DNA of 7,620 nucleotides, from contig CAIYOL010000307.1 of the NCBI GenBank assembly GCA_903927855.1, forward strand, positions 1-7,620, read 5' to 3'. Position numbers and translations under genes: made by a program. Under the pieces are notes generated by a model. That model had not been told where the DNA came from and did not search any database. It was given only the letters and a program-made list of their open reading frames with translations. Below, one piece after another: positions 1 through 6,126 of the stretch. This DNA comes from an uncultured Planctomycetota bacterium (GTDB lineage: Bacteria > Planctomycetota > Phycisphaerae > Sedimentisphaerales > Anaerobacaceae). Each line of letters opens with the position of its first letter. Positions within the stretch are counted from its first letter, which is position 1.

Positions 1-174
1 CAGTTCGACAAAAGATATATAAATCATTACGCCAGCGGATAACCCGAGAGAAAATGACAGAAACGTTGGTTTTGGTTTTCTGATGAAATAAGCGATAGCG
101 CTTCCTATGCCGGTGGAAGCACCAGCTAAGAGCGTTAAAAGAAGAGCTATGCCGAAATTTCCAGAATGAATCAT
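1..174 (-). CDS. zupT: ZIP-family metal (zinc) transporter, ZupT-like, N-terminal part only
   Basis: The first 58 codons of a gene reading leftwards out of the window; ATG at 172-174, no stop before base 1. The peptide starts [20 protein letters not shown] and continues through a basic loop (IRKPKP) into [18 protein letters not shown]. Two membrane helices are visible, at about residues 7-30 and 38-57. The second has the glycine-rich pattern (FSLG-x-x-AG-[IV]-M-x-x-[IS]-S-x-x-E) typical of helix II in ZupT/ZIP proteins. ZIP family members carry Zn2+ and often Fe2+ or Mn2+ into the cytoplasm across the inner membrane. The metal-binding histidines of helices IV and V lie outside the window, so substrate cannot be judged. 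A weak GGGAAAA stretch lies upstream of the ATG. Two TATAAT-like boxes on the minus strand (205-210 and 296-301) lack convincing -35 partners. ZIP family is secure; the exact subtype less so. Confidence 0.85.
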   Translation of the reverse strand, partial: MIHSGNFGIALLLTLLAGASTGIGSAIAYFIRKPKPTFLSFSLGLSAGVMIYISFVEL

Positions 175-396
175 TCTTATTTTCCCAATCTATAAAAACC
201 CAAAATTATATCGACATTTCCCACCCGCCGTGCCATCGCACCGTCGCAGCAGGTATTAAACGCCTGGCTATGCAACCAAGCCTTCTAATTGCATCATTAT
301 ATCAAAATCTTCCTCAAACAGCATGACTATATAATATATTGTTGGGCAGAGAAACAGTGTTAATCCCGTGTTCATCTGTGGCAAAAAACTGACTTG

Positions 397-419
397 TCCT
401 TCGTAGCTTCAACGAAGGA
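397..419. repeat. Stem-loop, 8-bp perfect stem
   Basis: Arms TCCTTCGT (397-404) and ACGAAGGA (412-419) are exact reverse complements around a 7-nt loop. There is no following T-run, so it is not a typical intrinsic terminator. It looks like a REP-type palindrome. Confidence 0.6.
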
Positions 420-435
420 GGTTCAATCAAAAACG

Positions 436-453
436 TTGGTACCTCCGTACCAA
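436..453. repeat. Stem-loop, 7-bp perfect stem with 4-nt loop
   Basis: Arms TTGGTAC (436-442) and GTACCAA (447-453) flank a CTCC loop. Read on the minus strand it is preceded by TTTT and followed by CGTTTTT, so a weak terminator in that direction is possible, but it would lie upstream of the zupT-like gene. A REP-like palindrome is the simpler reading. Confidence 0.5.
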
Positions 454-517
454 AAACTGAAAATTGCAGAAAATTTTTACTCCTTACGCAACAATGACTT
501 AGCCCAAACTACTCCTA

Positions 518-537
518 CGAAAATCCCATAATTTTCG
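518..537. repeat. Stem-loop, 7-bp perfect AT-rich stem
   Basis: Arms CGAAAAT (518-524) and ATTTTCG (531-537) flank a 6-nt loop. It is weak energetically and may be chance, but it sits in a row with three other inverted repeats. Confidence 0.35.
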
Positions 538-579
538 CATCAAACGCGCAAGTTCACCCTAATTGTAGAAGGACGCTTG

Positions 580-614
580 CCCCGTGGGATGCGCAGTTTG
601 CTATCCCATCGGGG
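580..614. repeat. GC-rich stem-loop at the outer edge of repeat copy L
   Basis: CCCCG (580-584) pairs with CGGGG (610-614), and TGGGAT (585-590) pairs with ATCCCA (603-608). One base (609) is bulged and the loop is 12 nt. This gives an 11-bp GC-rich stem. Similarity between copies L and R begins at its 3' arm, so it may be the outer end of the element or an independent palindrome beside it. Confidence 0.6.
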
Positions 615-893
615 TTCTCAAAGTGGAAACTCTTGAAAGGAATTACTAATGAGTGGTTTCAAATAACCAATTAATACTTTTATAATTTATTTCTCTGTGT
701 TCTCTGCGCTCTCTGTGGCTGATACGGAGATTTTCTGCGCAGAAAGGAAAAATCAATCAAAACAAACAAAATTATGCCAAACAAAGCCAATTTAGGACAA
801 AGTCAAATATTTGTAACCCCAGTTTCAACAATGACTTACAACGAAAAATTAAAATTGGACACTTGGTCAAAACGAACCCAAACAAAGCCAATT
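611..893 (+). repeat. Dispersed element, copy L (about 280 bp)
   Basis: This stretch matches the reverse complement of 7195-7576. Shared blocks, in order: CTCTTGAAAGGAA, then GGAATTAC-AATGAG-GGTTTC-AATAACCAATT, the phrase TTATTTCTCTGTGTTCTCTG, then GGAAAAATCAATCAAAA, and a 28-nt block identical in both copies (853-880). A reading frame from ATG 774 gives SQIFVT…LDTWSKRTQ, as in copy R. Over 36 aligned codons 19 of 108 bases differ, and every one of the 14 changed codons changes the residue, so I do not call a protein. The 12-mer ACAAAGCCAATT occurs twice in this copy (781-792 and 882-893). The element ends 12 nt short of the stop codon of the convergent minus-strand gene at 906. No transposase, terminal inverted repeat or target duplication is visible. 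Confidence 0.85.
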
Positions 894-905
894 TTAAAAG
901 GGGGT

Positions 906-1193
906 TTAACTGATTTTGTATTCGTAGAAGTAGTCGGCGAGGTTAAGGCCGTTGTATTTGACATCGGCGAGCAGCCGGTCGGAGGGAAGTTTGAGCAGTT
1001 CTTTCAATTCGACTTGTTCGTTGAGGAGCAGTTTTTCGAGTTTATATTTTGCGGGCTCGAAGCCGGGCTCACCCTGCTTGGGAGCATCATAGCCGTTGAC
1101 TTTTACGGTGCGGCCGGTCTGGTCATTCCAGTTCCAATTGGGCGAGACCTCGAAAGTGTCGCCGGAAATCACTCTTACTACCGTAAAATCCAT
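906..1193 (-). CDS. Small staphylococcal-nuclease-fold (TNase-like) protein, probably not a normal nuclease
   Basis: 95 residues without signal peptide, so probably cytoplasmic. The N-terminal strands VVRVISGDTFEV (5-16) and VKVNGYDAPK (30-39), then the helix EPAKYKLEKLLL and the segment DRLLADVKYNGLNLADYF (72-89), follow the SNase fold in order. Aligning by eye to Staphylococcus nuclease: the calcium ligands Asp21 and Asp40 correspond to D12 and D36, and Arg87 to R73, all kept. Arg35 is K31, and the catalytic Glu43 is K39. Loss of the glutamate suggests weak or absent nuclease activity and perhaps a binding role. The protein ends soon after LADYF, shorter than the usual domain. The start is supported by an AAAAGG ribosome site 9 nt upstream, which directly abuts a long hairpin (1208-1256). 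It lies 184 nt downstream of the GH10 gene on the same strand. Fold fairly sure; function unknown. Confidence 0.75.
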   Translation of the reverse strand: MDFTVVRVISGDTFEVSPNWNWNDQTGRTVKVNGYDAPKQGEPGFEPAKYKLEKLLLNEQVELKELLKLPSDRLLADVKYNGLNLADYFYEYKIS

Positions 1194-1207
1194 AATAATA
1201 TACCTTT

Positions 1208-1256
1208 TCCGTCTTCAGCGAGACCTCGCCTTTGGGGCGGGCCCGCCGAAGACGGA
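1208..1256. repeat. Long stem-loop just upstream of the nuclease-fold gene
   Basis: Outer arms TCCGTCTTC (1208-1216) and GAAGACGGA (1248-1256) pair perfectly over 9 bp. The interior (1217-1247) is GC-rich and can continue pairing with small bulges around a TTTG loop. No T-run follows on either strand. On the minus strand the hairpin ends exactly where the ribosome site of the 906-1193 gene starts, so it could shape that mRNA leader or protect the 3' end of the GH10 transcript. It could also simply be a REP-type palindrome. Confidence 0.7.
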
Positions 1257-1313
1257 TTCCCCTTATGTTATATTCGGAATGAGCAGACTATAAGGCCAGA
1301 TATTTTTGGAGGA

Positions 1314-1335
1314 CTGTGACATACGTATGTCACAG
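1314..1335. repeat. Perfect 22-bp palindrome
   Basis: The half CTGTGACATAC (1314-1324) is followed with no spacer by its exact reverse complement (1325-1335); matching stops abruptly outside. It contains TGTGA and TCACA half-sites, but 10 bp apart rather than the 6 bp of a CRP site, so it is not a standard CRP operator. It lies 43 nt beyond the GH10 stop codon, between two minus-strand genes. A dimeric regulator site or a mobile palindrome are both possible. Confidence 0.75.
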
Positions 1336-1377
1336 GAGGCGAAAATTCTGGGCAAATTGGTCGCGGGTCGTTAGTTG

Positions 1378-2634
1378 TTAGTCGAAAGATACCTGTAATG
1401 ATTTATCTTTTTTGGTGAGGGAGACTTTCTTTTCGACGCCGTTTGAGGTGATTATGTAATCGCCGTAGAATGCGCGGGTTTTGAAAGTGCCATTGCTGTT
1501 GGCTTTGCCGGCAGTTTTAGTCCACCACTTGTTAAAGACGAGGTCGCGATAAGCCTCTACCTGCGGGGTGGGGGTCCAGTCTTTTTTCCACATAGCAGTC
1601 TGCGGCATCCAGTGGCCCTGCTCCCAAAAGCCCCAAATTATAATGGCTTCGACATTCGGGTGGGCAAAGCAAATCGGGAAAAACATTAGCAGGGCGTCAG
1701 CCTTATCCTGTTCGTTGTCACCGATGAAAAGACATTCGGTGATTTTAATCGGCAGATTGAACTTGGCGAGCTGGTCGAGGGTTTTCTGGACGTGCTCTGG
1801 GGTAGTGGGGGCTTTGCCGGCGGCCTTTGTGGCGACAAAATGTCCCTGGCAGCCGATGCCGCCGATGGGGACGCCCATTGCGAGGAGGTTCTCGATTTGG
1901 GTTATGTAAGTTGCAGCATTGTATCCACCCTCGACGAGGATGCCGTAGTCGTTTACGAAGAGAGTGATATCGGGATTACCGGCCATAGCCATATAGGCCA
2001 TTTCGTTGACTATGCCGTAGCCGAGGCGGCGGCGGAAAAAGTCGCCGTGAACCATTTCGTTGTTGAGGTCGAATTCACTGATTCGGCCTTTGAAGTGTTT
2101 TGTGACGTCGATTGCGCGGCGGTGGACTGCTGCGCGGAGCTGGTCATTATTGAGTGGTTTAAGCCAGGACATAATGTATTTGTCTTTCTCCCAGAAAATG
2201 CAGTGGCCCCGCATCGGGATATTATAATCCTTACAGATTTCCCATATTCTGTCGGCCCTGTAATAATCGACGACATTTGGTTCGGCCTCGCAATCGTACC
2301 ATTTGAGGGCGTTTTCGTGAACGGCGTAGTTGAAGTTCTCGCTTAAGACCTTCAGAAACATCTTTCTATCTTCGGCCGACATAGTGTCAGTACTTTTTTC
2401 GGCGAGACTGTCCGGAATGGCAGCGCCGAAGAGGAATCCGTGGCGAACCTGCTGGACGTTAACATCAGCACCCGGTTTGGTTTTTATTATGATGTCGCCC
2501 ATCCTAATTTCGGCGATGCGGGCGTCTACGGCGGCGGGCGTTATCTTTGCAGCAATGTTAGCGTCTTCTGCAGAACAGAGAGGGGTAATTAATGTCGTTA
2601 TGGCCATAATAAACAATCCTGATTTAGCGTTCAT
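1378..2634 (-). CDS. Secreted glycoside hydrolase family 10 (endo-beta-1,4-xylanase-like)
   Basis: 418 residues. Residues 1-22 form a signal peptide (hydrophobic core LFIMAITTLITPLC, likely cut after CSA), so it acts outside the cytoplasm. A strand-rich region (about 35-75, ending RHGFLFGAAIP) precedes the GH10 barrel (about 85-372). The acid/base Glu is E193 in FDLNNEMVHG and the nucleophile is E300 in PIKITE. Other GH10 landmarks are N108 and K111 (ENALKW), H143 (RGH), the IGCQGH motif (260-265) and IIWGFW (332-337). The usual GHxxxWH motif reads GHCIFWE here: glutamate replaces a subsite histidine. The tail (373-418) is beta-rich. The family hydrolyses xylan with retention of configuration; exact substrate is not shown. 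AAGGA lies 8 nt before the ATG. No SusC/D, other glycosidase or sugar transporter accompanies it, so it is not in a visible utilisation locus. Family assignment is firm. Confidence 0.93.
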   Translation of the reverse strand: MNAKSGLFIMAITTLITPLCSAEDANIAAKITPAAVDARIAEIRMGDIIIKTKPGADVNVQQVRHGFLFGAAIPDSLAEKSTDTMSAEDRKMFLKVLSENFNYAVHENALKWYDCEAEPNVVDYYRADRIWEICKDYNIPMRGHCIFWEKDKYIMSWLKPLNNDQLRAAVHRRAIDVTKHFKGRISEFDLNNEMVHGDFFRRRLGYGIVNEMAYMAMAGNPDITLFVNDYGILVEGGYNAATYITQIENLLAMGVPIGGIGCQGHFVATKAAGKAPTTPEHVQKTLDQLAKFNLPIKITECLFIGDNEQDKADALLMFFPICFAHPNVEAIIIWGFWEQGHWMPQTAMWKKDWTPTPQVEAYRDLVFNKWWTKTAGKANSNGTFKTRAFYGDYIITSNGVEKKVSLTKKDKSLQVSFD

Positions 2635-2677
2635 AATAATGTTCCTTATTGGTGATTAAGAACCGATTCCGCATAAA

Positions 2678-2705
2678 TTTTTACTTATATGACGAAAAAA
2701 GTCAA
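2678..2705 (-). promoter_or_regulatory. Possible promoter of the GH10 gene
   Basis: On the minus strand TTGACT (2705-2700) is followed after 16 nt by TAAAAA (2683-2678), a weak -10. The TTGACT match is good. It lies about 45 nt upstream of the start codon, back to back with the ahcY promoter. Confidence 0.35.
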
Positions 2706-2731
2706 GCTAAATGAGCAGCGGGAAATAAGGG

Positions 2732-2760
2732 TTGCAATATTCGCGCTGCGGCGGTATAGT
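2732..2760 (+). promoter_or_regulatory. Sigma70-type promoter of ahcY
   Basis: TTGCAA (2732-2737), a 17-nt spacer and TATAGT (2755-2760). Transcription would start near 2767, leaving a leader of about 29 nt, too short for an SAH riboswitch. AAAGGG at 2783-2788 is the ribosome site, 7 nt before the ATG. Confidence 0.6.
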
Positions 2761-2795
2761 TATCACTTCTATCTGCATATTGAAAGGGTCAATAA

Positions 2796-4055
2796 ATGAA
2801 ATATGACGTAGCTGATTTATCGCTGGCGGCTGAAGGGAAGAGGCGGATTTTGTGGGCTGACAACGATATGCCGGTCCTTGCACAGATACGGGAGCGGTTT
2901 GCTAAACAGAAGCCGTTGAAGGGCAAAAACGTCTCGGCTTGTCTGCATATAACCGCTGAGACAGCTAATATTGCGAGGGCATTGAAAGCAGCAGGGGCAA
3001 ATGTTGTTCTGTGCGCTTCCAATCCGCTGAGCACACAGGACGATGTGGCGGCCTCATTGGTAAAGGATTTTAAGATACCGGTCTTTGCCATTTGCGGCGA
3101 GAACCGAGCGACGTATTACAAACATATCCATGCGGCGATAGACCATAAGCCGGTGATTACGTTCGATGACGGGGCGGATTTGGTAAACGAGCTGCATACG
3201 AGCAGAAAGAAAGATGCGGGCAGGATTATTGCGAGTATGGAAGAGACGACGACGGGGGTCATCCGATTGCGGGCGATGGCAAATGCCGGCAAATTAAAGT
3301 TTCCGGTCATTGCGGTAAATGATGCTGCGACCAAGCACCTTTTCGATAATCGCTATGGGACGGGCCAGTCGACAGTCGACGGTATTATTCGTGCGACGGA
3401 TTTTCTAATGGCAGGCAAGAAGGTCGTAGTGGCAGGTTACGGCTGGTGCGGCAGGGGCTTTGCTATGCGGGCCAGAGGTATGGGAGCCATAGTCGTTGTC
3501 ACGGAAGTTGATGCGGTCAAGGCGCTTGAGGCGGCGATGGACGGCTTTGGGGTAATGCCGATGGCGCAAGCGGCGAAGGTCGGCGAGTTATTCGTAACGC
3601 TTACGGGCAATAAAAGCGTTATTCGGGCGGAGCACTTCCGGGCGATGAAAGACAGGGCGGTTGTTGCCAACAGCGGACATTTCAATGTTGAGATAGATAT
3701 ACCGGCCCTTAAGAAGATGAGCAAGAAGGTGAACCGCGGGGTGCGCAGACATGTTGATGAATATGTTTTGAGAAATAACAAGCGGATTTATCTTTTGGCT
3801 GAAGGGCGATTAATTAACCTCGCAGCCGCTGAAGGTCATCCTGCAAGTGTGATGGATATGAGTTTTTCCACGCAGGCGTTAGAAGCCGAATATGTGATGA
3901 AAAAACAGGGGGAACTTACCGTTGCGGTCCACGATGTCCCGATGGAGATAGAGCAGCAGGTAAGTACGCTGAAGATGAAATCGATGTCGATAGAAATAGA
4001 CAAGCTGACACCGGAACAAGTCATTTATCTTGCCAGCAGCGGCGAAGGGACATAA
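2796..4055 (+). CDS. ahcY: S-adenosyl-L-homocysteine hydrolase (adenosylhomocysteinase)
   Basis: Reversibly cleaves S-adenosylhomocysteine to adenosine and homocysteine, using bound NAD, in the cytoplasm; this relieves product inhibition of methyltransferases and feeds the methionine cycle. 419 residues, a complete enzyme. Substrate-site motifs: CLHITAETA (49-57; H51, T53), DDGADL (124-129), EETTTG (149-154) and NDAATKHLFDNRYG (175-188) with K180, D184 and N185. The NAD Rossmann loop is GYGWCGRG (214-221), followed by TEVDAVKALEAAMDGF. NSGHFNVEID (292-301) and EGHPASVMDMSF (346-357) complete the site. The length and the C-terminal end (VHDVPMEIEQQV…LTPEQVIYLAS) match the shorter archaeal/Thermotoga-type enzyme, not the longer proteobacterial/eukaryotic form. 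It has its own promoter and ribosome site and probably shares its transcript with the gene starting at 4100. No methionine-cycle partner is adjacent. Confidence 0.96.
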   Translation: MKYDVADLSLAAEGKRRILWADNDMPVLAQIRERFAKQKPLKGKNVSACLHITAETANIARALKAAGANVVLCASNPLSTQDDVAASLVKDFKIPVFAICGENRATYYKHIHAAIDHKPVITFDDGADLVNELHTSRKKDAGRIIASMEETTTGVIRLRAMANAGKLKFPVIAVNDAATKHLFDNRYGTGQSTVDGIIRATDFLMAGKKVVVAGYGWCGRGFAMRARGMGAIVVVTEVDAVKALEAAMDGFGVMPMAQAAKVGELFVTLTGNKSVIRAEHFRAMKDRAVVANSGHFNVEIDIPALKKMSKKVNRGVRRHVDEYVLRNNKRIYLLAEGRLINLAAAEGHPASVMDMSFSTQALEAEYVMKKQGELTVAVHDVPMEIEQQVSTLKMKSMSIEIDKLTPEQVIYLASSGEGT

Positions 4056-4099
4056 GTCGTCATCCGTTGCTCGTGCCCCGGCTCACGACAAGGTGAGTT

Positions 4100-5968
4100 A
4101 TGGATAATAAAGAGACCGAAAAAACGCCCATAGTGGCCTCGAAGACTTTTCTGTCGGTGGGGCCTACGCTGCGCTACAGCCACGCAAATGTTCAGAGATG
4201 CTGGCTTCTTGCAGTAGCGGTGTTTGGGTTGAGCGTGGCTTTCTGGTCGAAAGTGCTGACGGGCTCATTCTGGTCGTTTGACTTTCAGGCAGTGATTTCT
4301 CCCAAGCTTTGGTATATGGGGCAGTCTGTCACAACCGGTCTAAGCATATTTGAATATCCATGGCAGATTCTTGTTTTGGGGCTGCTTATGGGTATTTTGG
4401 CGATTGTGCCGGTGTTGATATCGCAGCTTATGAGTTTCCGCTACAGTTTGCCTTTTATATTGTTGGTATTTTTTGTGGCCAATTTGCCGGTCTTTGCAAT
4501 TTGCCTTTTGTTGAGCTGTTTTGCCGTGGCGTGTCGCCCACTTCGTTTTCGTTCGCGTTTTGTTGCGATAGTATTATGTACGGCACCGCAACTTGCTTTT
4601 TGGGCATACTTCGGCGGTGCAAGGGGGGTGGAACCTATTAAGTGGGGATTTTCTTTTACGCCATGGATTTGTGCGTGGCTTGTCGGTTTAGGTATAGCGG
4701 GATTAGTTATTGGGATAGGTCATTTTACGCGTTATCGGCCTGGGGTGGTGTGGGTTGTTACGTGCGTTTTCATTTTGCTGGCTATTGTGACGTTTGAGAT
4801 AAGAATAGGCTTTGATGAATTAGACTACCAGCTCTATGTAGCCAAGAATAATCCGGAGCAGGCAATCGAATTTCATGACCACAGTATAAGAGAATTGCTG
4901 GACGAAATGGTAACCCAGCCTTCTGTCAGAGTGAGAAGGTATCTTGAGATGTTGTTTTACCCAACCGAACCGATACCGCTTCGTGCGAAATTGAAAGAGA
5001 AGATTGAGGACGAGTTGGGTCGCGGCCGTTGGCCGTGGTGGTTTACAGTGCCGCCGGAGCTAAATTACCAGGCGAAAAAACGATGGCTGGCCGCCCAGTA
5101 CGATACCTTTATAAGCCGGCGTCCCACCAGCCGACGGATGCCTATAGCGCTCTACTACAAAGCACTTCTGAGTGAATACAGTTTCGACACAGAAATGTTT
5201 GAACAGAAAGAAACGTTGCATTTTTACAGCGATTACCCATACGAGCGATCACAAGACAGTTGGGAATGGCTGTACGCGGAATTCGGTGACAGCGCGGAAT
5301 CGTTGGAAGCACGATGGCGCCTGGCCAAATTCTTAGCAGGCCAGCGTGACTTTGAGCAGGCAGACAAACTTCTTGCAGAGGCAGAGAATATGGCGGTTGA
5401 GCGATTGAAACTGCTTGAAAAGAAGCAAACGCAGGAAGACGGATTCTTTAGTCTGTTTCAGAGGCCCGCAGATTCGGTGATGACGGTGTTTAAGCTGACC
5501 GAGCTGCAAACAAAATTGCATCAGTTGCGGAGTCTGATAGGAATAGAAAATCGAATCGATGAGCCGAAAGCAGAGCAGCGCCTGGCCAGATTTGTTATGT
5601 TAAACCCGCATGACTCCGGTGACTACGCACGAAGCCTTGATGCATTACTGAGCCAGATGAGCAGCAGCGACCCGCTTCGCGATAATATCCTGCTGGCGCG
5701 GGCGAAACTTGTTGCCGATGAGCAGCTGCGTGCCGATGAATTGTCTCAGTTGCACGAGAAATACCAGGACAGCGACGGCGGGATGCAGGCATTGTACGAA
5801 CTGGCCCGTTTGAAGATTGGTTTATATCAGAGCGAGTCGAATCCGGAACATAAGAAGAAGTATTTGGCCGAGACAAGAGCACTTTTAACCAGCTTTATCA
5901 ATTTATATCCTGATAGTTTTTACGCCGAGCAGGCCAAAAAAAATCTCGATAACCTGCCCAAGGATTGA
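4100..5968 (+). CDS. Membrane protein with six N-terminal helices and a TPR-like soluble part; function unknown
   Basis: 622 residues; I do not recognise a named family. After a polar start (1-32), hydrophobic segments lie at about 33-49, 88-108, 116-144, 152-171, 187-207 and 214-233, giving six probable inner-membrane helices. Residues 235-622 are soluble and mostly helical. Three stretches resemble the helical repeats of BamD/CpoB-type TPR proteins: EFGDSAESLEARWRLAKFLA (394-413), KYQDSDGGMQALYELARLK (554-572) and NLYPDSFYAEQAKKNLDNL (601-619). Such repeats usually bind other proteins, so a scaffold or assembly role at the envelope is plausible but unproven. A tryptophan-rich patch (GRWPWWFTVPPE, 309-320) sits near the membrane end. 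AAGGTGAG is the ribosome site, with AAGG 6 nt before the ATG. It follows ahcY by 44 nt with no clear terminator, only a weak TCGTG/CACGA hairpin (4071-4088), so co-transcription is likely. No catalytic motif is visible. Confidence 0.85.
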   Translation: MDNKETEKTPIVASKTFLSVGPTLRYSHANVQRCWLLAVAVFGLSVAFWSKVLTGSFWSFDFQAVISPKLWYMGQSVTTGLSIFEYPWQILVLGLLMGILAIVPVLISQLMSFRYSLPFILLVFFVANLPVFAICLLLSCFAVACRPLRFRSRFVAIVLCTAPQLAFWAYFGGARGVEPIKWGFSFTPWICAWLVGLGIAGLVIGIGHFTRYRPGVVWVVTCVFILLAIVTFEIRIGFDELDYQLYVAKNNPEQAIEFHDHSIRELLDEMVTQPSVRVRRYLEMLFYPTEPIPLRAKLKEKIEDELGRGRWPWWFTVPPELNYQAKKRWLAAQYDTFISRRPTSRRMPIALYYKALLSEYSFDTEMFEQKETLHFYSDYPYERSQDSWEWLYAEFGDSAESLEARWRLAKFLAGQRDFEQADKLLAEAENMAVERLKLLEKKQTQEDGFFSLFQRPADSVMTVFKLTELQTKLHQLRSLIGIENRIDEPKAEQRLARFVMLNPHDSGDYARSLDALLSQMSSSDPLRDNILLARAKLVADEQLRADELSQLHEKYQDSDGGMQALYELARLKIGLYQSESNPEHKKKYLAETRALLTSFINLYPDSFYAEQAKKNLDNLPKD

Positions 5969-6046
5969 TTATTTTTGATACCTTTGCTGTTCTGCGAAGC
6001 AGCATTTCACTGCGTGGCGCCAGTTCCAATCGTCAATTGTCTGCGG

Positions 6047-6074
6047 TTGACTTTTCTGCGGATTTTGCTATCAT
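6047..6074 (+). promoter_or_regulatory. Sigma70-type promoter of the diguanylate cyclase gene
   Basis: TTGACT (6047-6052), a 16-nt spacer and TATCAT (6069-6074). Transcription would begin near 6081, giving a leader of about 45 nt. The sites lie in the 158-nt gap after the membrane/TPR gene, which suggests separate expression. Confidence 0.6.
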
Positions 6075-6126
6075 AAGAAGTGATAATTGACCGTTTTTTT
6101 GTGAGGAGTGCCTGGGGTTTAGCTAA

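Larger units (their letters stand above)
175..610. other. Gene-free spacer with four stem-loops
   Basis: I find no credible coding region here on either strand. It is the upstream side of the zupT-like gene and runs up to the dispersed repeat at 611. It is relatively AT-rich and holds four separate inverted repeats between 397 and 614, listed individually. A phrase at about 361-382 (AATCCCGTGTTCATCTGTGG) resembles a low-complexity dispersed phrase I recall from many environmental bacterial genomes. No tRNA-like cloverleaf or riboswitch core was recognised. Confidence 0.6.

Noticed and set aside
774..1319. Plus-strand frame of 181 codons
   Set aside because: It begins in repeat copy L and then runs antisense through the nuclease-fold gene, whose own frame has a recognisable fold and ribosome site.
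1314..1335. CRP-type operator
   Set aside because: The TGTGA and TCACA halves are 10 bp apart instead of 6.
1792..2346. Plus-strand frame of 184 codons opposite the GH10 gene
   Set aside because: Shadow of the GH10 coding strand, which has catalytic motifs and a signal peptide.
2715..2749. GCAGCG/CGCTGC inverted repeat overlapping the ahcY promoter
   Set aside because: Six base pairs across a 23-nt gap are close to chance expectation in GC-rich DNA.
2761..2795. SAH riboswitch ahead of ahcY
   Set aside because: The predicted leader is only about 29 nt, too short, and no conserved core is seen.
5985..6004. Terminator after the membrane/TPR gene
   Set aside because: Only TGCTG/CAGCA pair across a 10-nt loop, and no T-run follows; too weak to call.
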